From Brachynemurus nebulosus (Eukaryota; Arthropoda; Insecta; Neuroptera; Myrmeleontidae), in the NCBI GenBank assembly GCA_035578155.1, contig JAPWDM010000001.1, forward strand, positions 169,233,498 through 169,297,497: DNA of 64,000 nt, given 5' to 3'. Positions 12,586 through 23,649 of this stretch are shown here, piece by piece. The notes under the pieces are model-generated. The model saw only the letters and a list, made by a program, of their open reading frames with translations, did no database searches and was not told where the DNA came from. Position 1 is the first letter of the stretch, and each line of letters opens with the position of its first letter. A program made the translations under genes and the position numbers.

Positions 12586-13015
12586 AGCCGTATATTCGAT
12601 GGGATTTCCCATCGGCAACATCTTTTTATTAGGTGTTCACTTTCTGCGCATTTTTCAATGTTTTTCAGAAGCCTATATACCAACTTCCACGTTTCTAATT
12701 TCAAAAATGACCTTCTAAACCTAACAGTTTAGACTGTGCGTTGTCTGTCAGTCAAAGTTTCATTAAATATTATTTATTTTAATAGCCATATAGTAACATA
12801 TTTTCATATACCGCTAACTTCAAAAATAACGAATTTATATACAAATTTTCCTATTAAACCCACTTAGGGGACGAATTTTCAAAAATCCTTTCTTAGTGTT
12901 CACCTACGTTACATAGGGAAATCTTATGCGAAATTTCATTCTTCTAAACCCAACGGTTTAGGCTGTGCATTGTCTGTCAGTCAGTCGGTCAGTGTTAGGG
13001 ATTTATTAAGTAGAT
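12586..13015 (+). repeat. Dispersed retroposon-like repeat, copy 1
   Basis: Begins CTAGCCGTATATTCGATGGG followed by ATTTCCCATCGG (hairpin CGATGGGA/TCCCATCG) and ends TTAGGGATTTATTAAGTAGA. It shares with the copy at 15642 the words ACATCTTTTTATTAGGT, CACGTTTCTAATTTCAAAAA, GGCTGTGCATTGTCTGTCAG and CACCTACGTTACATAGG. The 'CTAGCCGTATACCC...' start and the TCAGTCAGT tract resemble arthropod RTE/SINE-type retroposon sequences. The class is inferred. Confidence 0.7.
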
Positions 13016-13149
13016 ATTTAATTTCACCCAACTACCTGTTTGCATAAGCAACAAATTTTTAGGGATTTTAAAAGTAGATCAAGAATTTCTTAGTTACTGA
13101 TTAATATAACTTGTTTCTAAATGTTAATTTATACAGCATGTTAATTTAA

Positions 13150-13913
13150 ACTCGGTGGTCTTCCAACCGTTGGTCCACTATGTTATTCAAATAAATATTA
13201 GTAATGTTATTGATATGAAATCTCAGATCCACAATATCCACTTTTTCTTAAGCATTGCAGAAATATTGAAAAGCAATTTTTTAATTTTAAATAGAATTAC
13301 TATATAGCTTGAAATAATTTTCGTCATATTTTGAAATAGTATCAAGGTCTCCAATAAGAAATATCGTTTTTCGACCACCTGATCACCCATGTAATTTTAA
13401 ATACAATTCTTGTAACCTGGAATCATTTCCGCTATTAATTTGAATAACCTTATATGTATCATGTAATATGAAATGTCGTTTTCCGACCACCTGGCCGACC
13501 ATGTAATTCAGATAAATATTGACACTTCCTTAAGCATTAGAGAAACGCATAAAAACCATTCCTTATTTTTAAATAGAATTATTGTATCCTAGAATCATTT
13601 CCACCATTAAATGGAATGACATTTACTTGTGTAATATGAAGTGTCGTTTTCCGACCACTTAGTCTACAATATAATTCAGATAATTATCGATAATTTTCTA
13701 CGAATCCAAGAAACGTTTTAAAGCAGTTTTAGAATTCTTGCAGCCTAGAATCATTTCCATCGTTAGTTCGACTAACATTTGGTCGACCAGATATTCCCCC
13801 CAAATTAGCTCCACCATTTTTTTTTGTCTTTAAAGCAAAAATAAAAATTATAAATATTTTTGTAATTCATTTTAATGCACACATCTTCCTGCGGACCGAC
13901 GGTTGAGAAACAC
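13150..13913. mobile_element. hAT-like element with internal degenerate tandem repeats
   Basis: The left end GGTGGTCTTCCAACCGTTGG (about 13154) and right end CGGACCGACGGTTGAGAAACA followed by CTG (ending about 13914) are diverged inverted repeats of the CAGTGTTTCTCAACCGTCGG type, a classic hAT terminus. Inside, a unit with TTTTCCGACCACCT, ATGTAATTCAGATAA and TCTAGAATCATTTCC recurs three or more times (about 13371, 13482, 13650). No clear 8-bp duplication; no coding sequence. Confidence 0.55.
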
Positions 13914-13999
13914 TGATACAATACAAAATATTAGTTACAGTAAAACAATTACATTGCAGTTTGGTCATATAAATGTGTATGGCTATTTATAATCTCAAA

Positions 14000-14087
14000 A
14001 TCTATCAAGCCTCCGTATTATCCGAGATTTCGATTATCCGAGGTAGCCTCGATCCCGACAGTCTCGAATAATTGGGACTCTGTTGTA
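14000..14087 (-). mobile_element. Pogo/Tigger-like terminal fragment
   Basis: On the minus strand from 14087: CAACAGAGTCCCAATTATTC, then CTACCTCGGATAATCGAAAT and CTCGGATAATACGGAGG. The repeated CGGATAATCG words are typical of pogo/Tigger-like ends. Only one end is present. Confidence 0.45.
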
Positions 14088-14159
14088 TTATAAATACACA
14101 ATTACGTTCCAAACTTACTAGTAAAGTCAATGTACTAAAAAATTTCTGTTTTCCGTCTA

Positions 14160-14217
14160 ATTTGATAAACCGTTCCACTCCTGGTCCCGACGGTGACGGT
14201 TAATCGAAGTTTCACTG
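14160..14217 (-). mobile_element. Second pogo/Tigger-like terminal fragment
   Basis: On the minus strand from 14217: CAGTGAAACTTCGATTAACC, then GTCACCGTCGGGACC, flanked by TA (14218-14219). This is a Tigger-type terminus. The partner end was not found nearby. Confidence 0.5.
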
Positions 14218-14960
14218 TATATACAAACAAAAATTTATTCGAAGTAATAGAAAGATTATCGAGTAAGTAATAAGAGAAAATATTATTGACCCGCAACGTT
14301 TTATTAATCACATTTTGGATGATTTTGACCAGAGTCAAAAAATGTTGTTGACGCCTGATTAAGAGAATATTTTTATTAACACGTTGATGAAAGTAAACAA
14401 TTATGAAAACAATCCCAATTGATGTACGTACTCGTGATGTTTTTGTTTTTTCAGATATATTGCGTTTAAAAAAAAAAAAAAATTTTTCATTTGCATTTCA
14501 GATGTTTTTTAATATTTTTTTCAGATATGCAGTGACAGGGAGAACCTGGAAGGAATAACTAACATGACACACTCTTTTGGTTTTATGTAACTCATCTAGC
14601 ACATTTACAATATTTTGTGATATACTACGAATACTTTTACTATTGCAAAACGGATAGAAATTATTGACGTTGTACCAGTGTTGTGCCACTGTTAATGAGG
14701 TTTAACTCAACGCTGTACAGCGGCTGTGTCCATTAACTCGCCGCAATTTAGAATGATAGGAGTGCTGGTAAAATGATATTTCTGTGAAATATATACGTAT
14801 TTCTAACGATGATTTCTAGATGATTTTCCTTTATTACTGATACATTATTTTTATTTCCAAGATTATTTTTACTTGATATATGCTCATTGACCGAAAATGA
14901 TATTGAACCATTCATTTTTCATGAATTTACGTCAATCAGACAAGCTTTTTACCAATTTTT
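14218..14960. other. AT-rich intergenic DNA, nothing recognised
   Basis: Contains a poly-A run near 14468. No supported gene. Confidence 0.4.
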
Positions 14961-16535
14961 AGTGTTCCGTACCAAAATTGGCAAAACGGAGCACTCTTGC
15001 AATCATTTCGGTGTCTGTCCGAGTGTCACAGGTAATTTTCTCTGAAGCCACTCAACGTGAAAATTTGAAAATTAGCACGGAGATAGGGTGCGGTGGCCTA
15101 ATTCCAGATATGAAGTTGAATTTTGATTCTGGGAGTTAATTTTAGCGGATAACCTGGAAAGTAAAAACAAAATATTTTGCCAAAAACACCGAATAAGGTA
15201 TCAAATGAAAGGCTATTAAAACGAATTCAGTAATATATATAACTACATACTTTTGTCCATTTTATTTATTTATTTATTTTTTTTTTTGGAAAAAAATAAA
15301 AATTGCTGTTTTTGGCCTTTATTAACAGAAGGATGGTTTAGAAAAATCTTGTAAAATTCACGTACATTAAGAATGGGGTATAGATTGGGCGAAAATTATC
15401 AGAACTGAATTTCCTTGCACAACTTCCTTGGTATATGTAATAAGTTAAAAGTTGACGACATATTTTGCTTTGATCAAGATGTTGTTAATCAGTAATTGTA
15501 TTAATATTATGTTAAACGGGTATTTTGGTAATTTTTTATAAAGTGAGTTTTAAAAATTCAAAAAGTATGGAGTAGCTGATAAATCTGTACACAAAAAACA
15601 TATTAAAATCACTGCATCTAAGGTAAATATTATCTAACTAGTCGTATACCCGATGGGATTTCCCATCGGCGACATCTTTTTATTAGGTACTCACTGCTCA
15701 CTTGCAATGTTTTTCAGAAGTCTAAATACCAATTTCCACGTTTCTAATTTCAAAAATGACTAAATTCCTATACGAACTTTCATTTCCTGTTTTAACCCCT
15801 TAGGGAATGAATTTCCAGAAACGTTTACACAATTGACTTTTATTTATAAATAGAAGCCTAAAGATCAATCTTCATATCTTCTGTGCTAGATTTCGTCCAT
15901 TAAACCCAACAGTTTAGGCTGTGCGTTGTCTGTTAATCAGTGTATAAAATATTATTTATTTGAATACTCATAGTAACATAATCTAACTTCAAAAATGTTG
16001 AATTTCCATAAAAATTGTCGTTCCTTATTTAACCTACTTAAGGGGCGAATTTTCAAAAATTCTTTCTTAGTGGTCACCTACGTTACATAGGAAACTCCTG
16101 TGCAAAATTTCATTCTTCTAAACCCAAGGGTTTTGGCTGTGCGTTGTCTGTCAGTCAGTCAGTCTTAGAAATTTATTAAGTAGATATTTGTAAAATTTTG
16201 TCAGATAAGTATCCATAGAAATAATAAAATTCAAGCTATTCAAAGAAATTGACAATAATATTTAAAAAATTTTCTAACTTAAAATATTATCTAGTACAAT
16301 TTTTATAATAAATTACTGCTAATTATTGCTGCTAATAATTATTATTGAAAGAAAAATAGGCGACCGTTAGTACATTTACTTCATTTAGTAAATATCACTG
16401 TTCATTTCTGGTAAAAGTAAACAGACGTAAAATTCATTAGAAAAAATATTTCATCCGCTTTCATATTCCGTTACAAAAAATTTATAGAAACAACTGATTG
16501 TACGGAACACTGTTAACGCAAGTACAACTTGCACT
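14961..16535 (+). mobile_element. 'GTTCCGTAC' arthropod repeat element, with a nested repeat
   Basis: The left end AGTGTTCCGTACCAAAATTG is followed by GGCAAAACGGAGCAC and a TGTCTGTCCGAGTGTCACAG block. The right end is GTACGGAACACT followed by AACTTGCACTTGACGACTTG. The two ends are inverted over AGTGTTCCGTAC. This layout (GGTTCCGTAC...AAACGGAACCC...TGTCTGTC...CGGAACCC...ACTCGCACTTG) is widespread in arthropod genomes, but I cannot name its class with confidence. No coding sequence. It is interrupted by the repeat at 15642-16187. Confidence 0.6.
15642..16187 (+). repeat. Dispersed retroposon-like repeat, copy 2 (nested)
   Basis: Same orientation and word order as 12586-13015, starting CTAGTCGTATACCCGATGGG and ending TTAGAAATTTATTAAGTAGA. 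It is longer than copy 1 because it keeps an extra ~110 bp in the middle (about 15770-15890). It lies inside the element at 14961-16535, so it inserted later. Confidence 0.7.
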
Positions 16536-17170
16536 TGACGACTTGTTTTTGCATACATATTTTCGTTTGAAAATTTGATTAGCGATTCTTACTAAAACAA
16601 AACGTCAGTCGAAATAAAATTGAATTTGAAAGAACATATTTAAAAGAAAAATATCAAACTGAAATTTTTATTTATAACCAATGCATAAATAAATACCTTC
16701 GTATTGTTCTGATTTGAATTTTTTTTTTCAATATACCTTATACACCTATATATTTTTTTTCGGTAAATGGTAATACTGGTAATACTTTACCAAAAATACA
16801 ATATATTTACATTTTCGGTTTATTCTATTTATCCTTTTTTTTTGTTTTCCCTGTGGGTTTGTTCTCAATTCGTAAAATACGAATGAGATCGTTTAAACGT
16901 TGTACGCCACCACGAAATGTTATACGAAAAAAGGGGTTAAAGTAATAAAAATCTCTGTAAATGTTCAAATAGTGTATGTTAGGTTTATGCCAGACATACT
17001 ATATGTACATATGTATATGTACGTATGCTGAATACATTGGCAAACCAAAAAAATAAAAAGAAAAAACACAAAATACGAGAGTATATTCGATTTCAAGAAA
17101 ATTGAGACGAAGTTTTTACGCTAGTTCTTGTAGGTACTGTTTTCAACGAGAAATGTTGATATAATAAGTA
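16536..17170. other. AT-rich intergenic DNA, nothing recognised
   Basis: No supported gene or bounded repeat. Confidence 0.4.
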
Positions 17171-17310
17171 GAGATGTTATGGATACGAAATTTCGGATAC
17201 GGATACGGATATTTAAAAACATTTTTTTTCGGTTTTGGTTTCGGTTACGGATATGTGAAAATATCTGATAATGTTTCGGATACGGTTACGGTTACGAATA
17301 ATTGCTTTCA
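17171..17310. repeat. Hexamer-rich (CGGATA/CGGTTA) tract, possible hAT MITE fragment
   Basis: TAGAGATGTTATGGATACGA opens a run of CGGATACGGATACGGATA and CGGTTACGGTTACG words in both pure and mutated form. The start resembles hAT termini, and the layout (terminus followed by a short-word array) parallels 36917-37386, but no matching right end is visible. The open frame across 17271-17471 is not recognisable. Confidence 0.4.
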
Positions 17311-19392
17311 GTGAACATTTTTTTTTAAAAAAAAAAGCGGAAAATTTTACCCCAAAAAATGAACGCCAAACACAAATCACCGGAAATCTATCAAAAGAAA
17401 TATATGCAGCAAGAATTTGCTTCGATTTAACCTCAGTTTTTCAACGGCAGTTGTCTGTTATAAACTACTAAAGAAGCGAAAGTATTGCGTTTATTACTTT
17501 TGAAATATGAAAAGTATTTTCCTCCAAAATACAAATTTTCACGCGCATTTGACGTTTTAGAGTTTTGGTCTGTCTGTGTGAGTGGCATAACTTTGGAATT
17601 AATCGATTGTTTTTGATGAAATTTTTAGAATGATCCTTTATCAACTATACAATAACGTAAGTCATTTAAATATTTGATTAGTCTGTTATAGGTACGAGGA
17701 AGCTGTGTGCCACCATTCATTGGTAGTATATATTACTTTTAGACCTATTTATCACTTTTAGTTATTCAATATTTTAAACTTAAATTATGTGAATCTTCAT
17801 TTTTCTAAAAAAATCTTATTCTAAAGATTTCCTGTGGTATCTACGAGTAATATTAGAATTTTAATAATTTATGGGTAAATTTTTCATCTAAATTATCAAG
17901 AAGCCTGAACCCGATGTTGAAATATTACTTATAAGCTCTTAATTTGGTCAACAATTGTACTAGTTTAATTTTGTCAAAAATTAAAAGAAACAAAAATCTA
18001 TAGATATCAAAAAATATATGCCCTGTCTTTTACAATTAGATTAGAAATTTTATAGTTCAAAAATAGAATTTATGAATTCATTGGAAATGAACTTATTCTG
18101 AGTAATTTCCAGTATCGTTTTTATTGGTAGAATTTTCATAATTTTAGGTTTAATATCCTATGAAAATACTAAATTGGTATGGAAATGTGATAGACACTTT
18201 TTTTCAGAAAACTATGATGACTTTTCAAACATTTTTTAGAAACTGAAGCCGTTTAGGGATAAATTGGGATTAAATTTTTTAGTTTTTCATGTGAATTCAG
18301 ATGATCAAAATTATATTTGAAAAAATTAAGTTTCGTTCTCCTTATTCAAGGGTAACATTCATATAAGCTGGTTCGTTTCATTTTTTATGAAACCAATTAT
18401 ACAACAACAAATATCTAATATTTCCTACGATAAAAGTCTGTGTATGTTGGGAAATTTTATTACGTTAAGAACGAAAAAGTTACGAGAGAAATTTTACACA
18501 TACGGTACAACACAAACCGTTAAAGTAGACGGCAACCGTAGCATCGTAACGATTACTTGTAACGTTTAACTCGAAAATGAAATAGTTTATAGATTTCAAA
18601 CTCGCACCGCGTTCGTAAGTCATTTATCCCACAGTATTAAAAGTTTAATATCGTTTTTTAATTACCTAAATCATTATTTTATTGTCAGAGAAATAATTTA
18701 AAGAAAAAAATAGATTAGCTAAAAGTTATATCACCTTGAAAAAAAAAATTGTTCCCTTTTTATTGGTTTAAATGATCTACTAACTTCCCTAGAATAATAT
18801 TCAAAAGAAATTATGGCTGCGAAAATATTTTAAAAATCGTTTTGAACACAATTATTGGAACGACTTCGAGAGGTTGAAAATGCTAAAAGACGTAGCATTT
18901 TAGAGTCTCTCAGATTGGTCGATAACCTTTTTTATTACTTTATTTCATTACTTTTGCTATATTTCGATAAATAACGGTAAACGCCTTTTGAAACTGTACA
19001 TGCGTTTTTCTTGAAACATCGTTTTCCAAAACGGTGGGCAAGATAACTCCAGCAATTTTGATCCGATTAATTTGAAATTCGGGTTGTAGCTTCTAAAATA
19101 AATTATTTGGGGCGATACATACGGTTTTTTTAAAATTGGTTAACAAATATATTTTTTATAAGCAAATTAGGGTTGATTTTTTCATTGATTTTCAATTTTT
19201 CTTCAAATTGGTGCTATTTATTGATAAGTAAATATTTCTTAATAATCTTCTGTACCGTTTTAATAAAACTGATGTAAATAATGAATTTGTTTTTGCGCTG
19301 TCAGAGAAAAAAAATTCTTCAAAAAACCTTTTCTGGCATTTCAAAGTGATGTAACGCCTTAGCTAGAAAAATAAAATTACTGTGAAAATTTA
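17311..19392. other. AT-rich intergenic DNA, nothing recognised
   Basis: About 2 kb with no supported gene, RNA or bounded repeat. Confidence 0.45.
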
Positions 19393-19396
19393 TTAA

Positions 19397-20038
19397 CACT
19401 ACGAGGCCCGAGCACTTTCACAGTAAACTTCCCCGGAAGCCAACAATATTTTTAAGCAAATTTTATATAAACAAGTACATAAAATGATTCCACAAAACAC
19501 TAAAGGATTCAACATGTATGTGTTACTTATGCAGGTCAAAAGATGAGTAACTGAGTAACACACATATACATTCAAGCATACAACACACACATACATACAT
19601 ATGTGGATAAAATATTATTGTATAAACAAGCCTAGATATTTTTGTGATAAAACATATTATGTATATTTATATCTTTATATGTACAAAAAATGAAAAGTGT
19701 CCGGTACGTAGTACATAATAAATTATTTTTATAAAGGAGTCTCCACATTCTCGCCGAGGTTGGACGAGGTTCCTCGTCGAGTTCCTCGCTGAGGTTGGCT
19801 CAGCCATATGAATAGTATTAAAACACCAACCAACCGCGAGACACAACGAAATAACCCTCTACATTCTCGTTTCGTCCAACCTCGGCGAGAATGTGGAGAC
19901 TCCTTATGAATACATAATATAAAATCTTTTTTATAAATATTTTTAAGTGTTTTGTTTATTATTTTAAATATTGACCGCAGTCGGCCTCTGAGGATGTTTT
20001 GTTTGGTTTCGGATGCCGAAGCTATGGGACTGAAAGTG
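19397..20038. mobile_element. piggyBac-like MITE, copy 1 (642 bp)
   Basis: Flanked by TTAA at 19393-19396 and 20039-20042. The left terminus CACTACGAGGCCCGAGC and right terminus (minus strand) CACTTTCAGTCCCATAGC are imperfect inverted repeats. TTAA duplication is the hallmark of piggyBac-type transposition. Both ends match the copy at 31003-32775 closely (CGGCCTCTGAGGATGTTTTG, TTTGGTTTCGGATGCCGAAG). It is interrupted by a smaller MITE at 19734-19905. No transposase. Confidence 0.82.
19734..19905. mobile_element. 172-bp MITE nested in the piggyBac-like MITE
   Basis: Perfect inverted termini of about 34 bp: AAGGAGTCTCCACATTCTCG at the left and its complement ending at 19905, with CCGAGGTTGGACGA inside. 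The inner part has further CGAGG palindromes. The target duplication is not certain. The counterpart copy at 31003 shows no such insertion, so this one is secondary. Confidence 0.78.
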
Positions 20039-20042
20039 TTAA

Positions 20043-22484
20043 TACGGAAATAATGATGAATTCAGGAAAGATAAAATAGAAATTTGTTACTGTTACAGCA
20101 ATTTTTGATACGATTAAAACATCGCACAAAATCTGTACTGAAAAAAATAATTTGCCTTCGTTTGTTTTTGTTTGTTCTTCAAACCATTTAAACGTAATCC
20201 ATATGAAAACTGTCAACATAAATAAACACCACGCATTTATTTTTGTTAATTGGTAAATGTAATAATCAATATTTGAGAGAATTACAGAAAATACAGATGT
20301 GCCGCGTGACTAATAGAAGCAGATTTTGTTGAGTGAATGACAGAAGGGGAATTTTAAAGCAATCACACATAACATGAAAAATTGTTTGAATATTTTAATT
20401 GTATGACATTTGTATGAATATAACTAACTTATAATAAAAAGACTAAATATTAATTTTATTTGAAAAATGGTTTTAGTATTTCTTGTGAAAAATATTTCCT
20501 TAACGCAAATTAAATCTTCCTAATATTTTTTCCCTTATAGTCTTATAATACCGAACGTGTATGGTTGCAACTTTGGTATAGTTATTATAGTTATGAATGG
20601 TTATTAATTTGATATTTTTGGTGACATTTGTTTCCGAATCTTTGTTATTTTAATAAACTAAATAAATCAAAAAATTAAGAATTTTCACTTTTTTCAGTAT
20701 CTTTTCCAAACTATATTTATTCACAATTGTTTGATGTTTATTGGAATACGACTATGCCAGAACAGAAAAGGACAATTAACTATAGAAAAAGGATAGATTA
20801 AACTACAGATACGAGGTATCGGGTATAATTATAGGCACCTTATATTTCAGCATAGGTATAACTGTCACAATAAAAAAAAAAATAAAATATAATACTGAAT
20901 GGTAGAAAAATAATTGATTGTGATATAGGAAATAAAGAAAAATTAAGAACTTATAAAATTTAAATTTTTAAGGTAGGGCTCTTTTACTATGATGTCAACC
21001 GGTCCTTGAACTAGAAGTCAATGACCTGTGACTATTAATAACTTTATTTATTTAAATTTTTAATTGTAATATTTTTATAAAACAGAGGTAGCGTGCAAAA
21101 ATTATAACTTGGTGGGGCCCATGTCACCAAGAGGGGATAACACCGATATGGATTGAAATGTTGTTAGTAAAGGCAAAAATCTAAGTACTTTTATAAATCA
21201 GTTTTCACCCTGAAAATAAAGGAAATATTCTGAATATATGGTGTGTATGCAGAATAAACAAGTATCCAATAAGTAACAAATATTTAACAATTAACAATAT
21301 AAGTATTGTTGAAAAGTTAACAATATTATAAAATATTCAAGAAAACTAAACTTAAATTAAAAGACGTAAGCCAACAAACAATTTACGTAATAGTTAAAAA
21401 TGATTAATAATTTTAGTTACATATTTCAACACCAAATGGCGTCAGAATGACGTAATAGATTTACTATAAAAGGAGAAATTTATATTAACTACAAATGAAT
21501 TTTTTTTAAATAAAATAATATAATTATATATGCATTTTTAAATATAAATATTCGTATCACATTATTTCCAACAGTAGTGATTAATTAACCCTTATTGAGG
21601 AGGTGATACCTTTTAAATTTGAAACACTAGCACGTTTCAATGAAAATATAATATGACTGATATTGAAAAATCAGCCATATAAAATACATTTAAAAAAAAT
21701 ATTTAACAAGAAATAAAATATATTACTAAAGATTATCTTTATACCCCAAACTCCTTGAAGTTCGTGTTGCCGAAATCCAAACGTGTATAATACGCCATGT
21801 TGAAAATAATTTTAAGATACATTACACAAGCAATATGCCAATGAGTATGTCGACATATTATCTTTATATGATTACAATTTTGGTGTTGTTACGTTACTAA
21901 TATTTAAAAATGAAAGAAATAAAAAAAAAATCCATTATTCATGTTCGCCATAATTATATTATATCGAGCGAATAAAGAACGCGTGTGGTTGACTCCACCA
22001 TTTTTGCGAGAAGTAGTGAAAGCACAGATACCGTAGATATGCGGTGTAGTCATACGATGTACCCATGCATGTATTAATCCGCTTCGCGAAAGAAAAGCAG
22101 TTCCTTTTTAAATTTTTATAAACTATACATGCCAACAAGATATATTTAAACCGGCTATTTAAATTATCTAATTTTTTATTTTAAGAAATATTTAAACTGG
22201 ATACTTAAGATTGTTTCGGTTGGAACTGATTACTGAATTATACTTAAACGTATCTAAAAATTATCTGCCATTTCAAATTAACACCAGCGACAAGCAAGAT
22301 CACTTATATTTCTCGAGTCTGCGCGGTACATATCATAGAGAAGAGATCCTGAATTAAAATCTATATGAAATCAATACAATACAACACCAAAACTGCCAAC
22401 TGCACGCAAATTACATTTCATGACATAACGTCTACTTCAAATACCTTGCGGGGCGTGATATGAAGAACATAATGAGTTGTCTAT
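20043..22484. other. AT-rich intergenic DNA, nothing recognised
   Basis: About 2.4 kb. Includes a slightly GC-richer word cluster near 21110 (GGTGGGGCCCATGTCACC) without recognisable boundaries. No supported gene. Confidence 0.45.
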
Positions 22485-22486
22485 AG

Positions 22487-22755
22487 GGCTGGGAAAAATG
22501 GTTCATAGAAACCATTTAAAATAGAAAATGGAAAATGGTTTTGTTGAACATATTTAAAATTGAAAATGGAAAATAGTTATTTAAAATGGATTATAAAAAG
22601 TAAAATGCTGTTTTTACGTTATTTATATAGGTATTTTATAAAAAAAATATTCTATAAACTTTTTATCGTTATTTATATTAATTTAAAAAAAAATGTTCAT
22701 ATTTACTGAAATTAAATAAAGGCAGTCTTTTGAGAAAATTTTGTAAACTCTTCAA
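22487..22755 (+). mobile_element. Truncated copy of the hAT MITE seen at 48009-48852
   Basis: AGGGCTGGGAAAAATGGTTC, followed by repeated GAAAATGGAAAATGGTTTTG words and GGCAGTCTTTTGAGAAAATT, matches the left ~290 bp of the 48-kb copy in order and orientation. The right end is absent. Confidence 0.65.
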
Positions 22756-22905
22756 ATATTGTAATGACTCCTACTTTTATCGTAGGAAATACTGTAATGA
22801 GTTATCATCACATCAAATTTCATTAAAACCCATCCGGTAGTTTCTGCACGATACATGCACAGATATGCAGACAGACAAACAGACAAAAAATTAAAAAATC
22901 GTTGT
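22756..22905 (+). repeat. LINE-tail-like fragment
   Basis: CAAATTTCATTAAAACCCAT, CGGTAGTTTCTGCACGATA and CAGACAGACAAACAGACA in order. This is a pattern common in 3' parts of arthropod non-LTR elements. Class inferred only. Confidence 0.35.
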
Positions 22906-22997
22906 TTTCATATCTAAATCGATAACTATCTACAGTACTAGTACAATTTTAAAAAAATATTCCATGTACAGACACGGTTTTGTTATAATTTTATTAT

Positions 22998-23549
22998 ACT
23001 CATATAAGTAAAAGGTTTATTCGTCTACGAAGTACTTTGATCTGAAATTTGAAATAAACCTCCACAAACATTTCCAACGTCAAAAAAATTCAAAATACTT
23101 ATCACCAAAATATTTTATACATAATACCAAACATAAATATTATGTATTTTATTTAACAATAAATAATGTATTTTTAATTATTTACAATATATTTCAAAAT
23201 ATCTTTAAAAACATTTTCTACACGATCTCGAAATACATCGTCATTATTAAAGATATCCAAAATAAAATCATTCTTATCACCATAAACATATTCTTCAAAT
23301 TGACTCGCATCTGCCATTCGATGATCAACATCCTCCGATCTAAAATATATTGTCATTGCATTAACTGCCGCATGTAATAGCGCCGGTTCCCGGAATACTT
23401 CTAACGACTCCTCAAACTTTGCGCGGATATACTTTGTTTATATCTAAGGATTGATATCGCATTTCATCTGTCATCGTGTTATAATAAATGTTCAAGAGTT
23501 TTTCAAGATATTGTTCACGAAATTCAAAATCTGTTGTTAAATAAATTAC
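22998..23549. repeat. First unit of a ~552-bp tandem duplication (EcKL 3' end plus flank)
   Basis: This unit starts ACTCATATAAG and contains ~100 bp of flank (22998-23097) followed by the EcKL 3' end. The same flank restarts at 23550 and continues, after the pogo-like insertion, into the intact gene at 25002. Both duplication breakpoints carry the 6-bp word ACTCAT (22998-23003 and 25458-25463), which is junction microhomology. Removing the 1352-bp insertion and its extra TA makes the two units differ in length by exactly the 2-nt deletion in the first copy. Confidence 0.9.
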
Positions 23550-23555
23550 ACTCAT
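23174..23555 (-). pseudogene. Truncated duplicate of the EcKL gene 3' end
   Basis: Nearly identical to the last ~127 codons of the intact kinase gene (from about residue 282, MSVIYLTTDF, to the stop), followed by the same 3' flank. It starts abruptly after the SPIYDL region, so it lacks the nucleotide-binding loop, HGDLW and DFQ motifs and cannot be a kinase. A 2-nt deletion near 23417 (CAAACTTTGCG against CAAACTCTTTGCG in the intact gene) also breaks the frame. It has no promoter of its own. It arose by the tandem duplication described for 22998-23549 and looks recent, because few other differences are seen. Confidence 0.9.
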
Positions 23556-23649
23556 ATAAGTAAAAGGTTTATTCGTCTACGAAGTACTTTGATCTGAAAT
23601 TTGAAATAAACCTCCACAAACATTTCCAACGTCAAAAAAATTCAAAATA
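23550..23649. repeat. Second copy of the duplicated EcKL downstream flank
   Basis: Matches 22998-23097 almost base for base up to TTCAAAATA, where it is interrupted by the pogo-like element. In the first copy the sequence runs straight on as TTCAAAATACTTATCACC; in the second, CTTATCACC resumes only at 25004. The first copy is therefore the pre-insertion (empty) site. Confidence 0.9.
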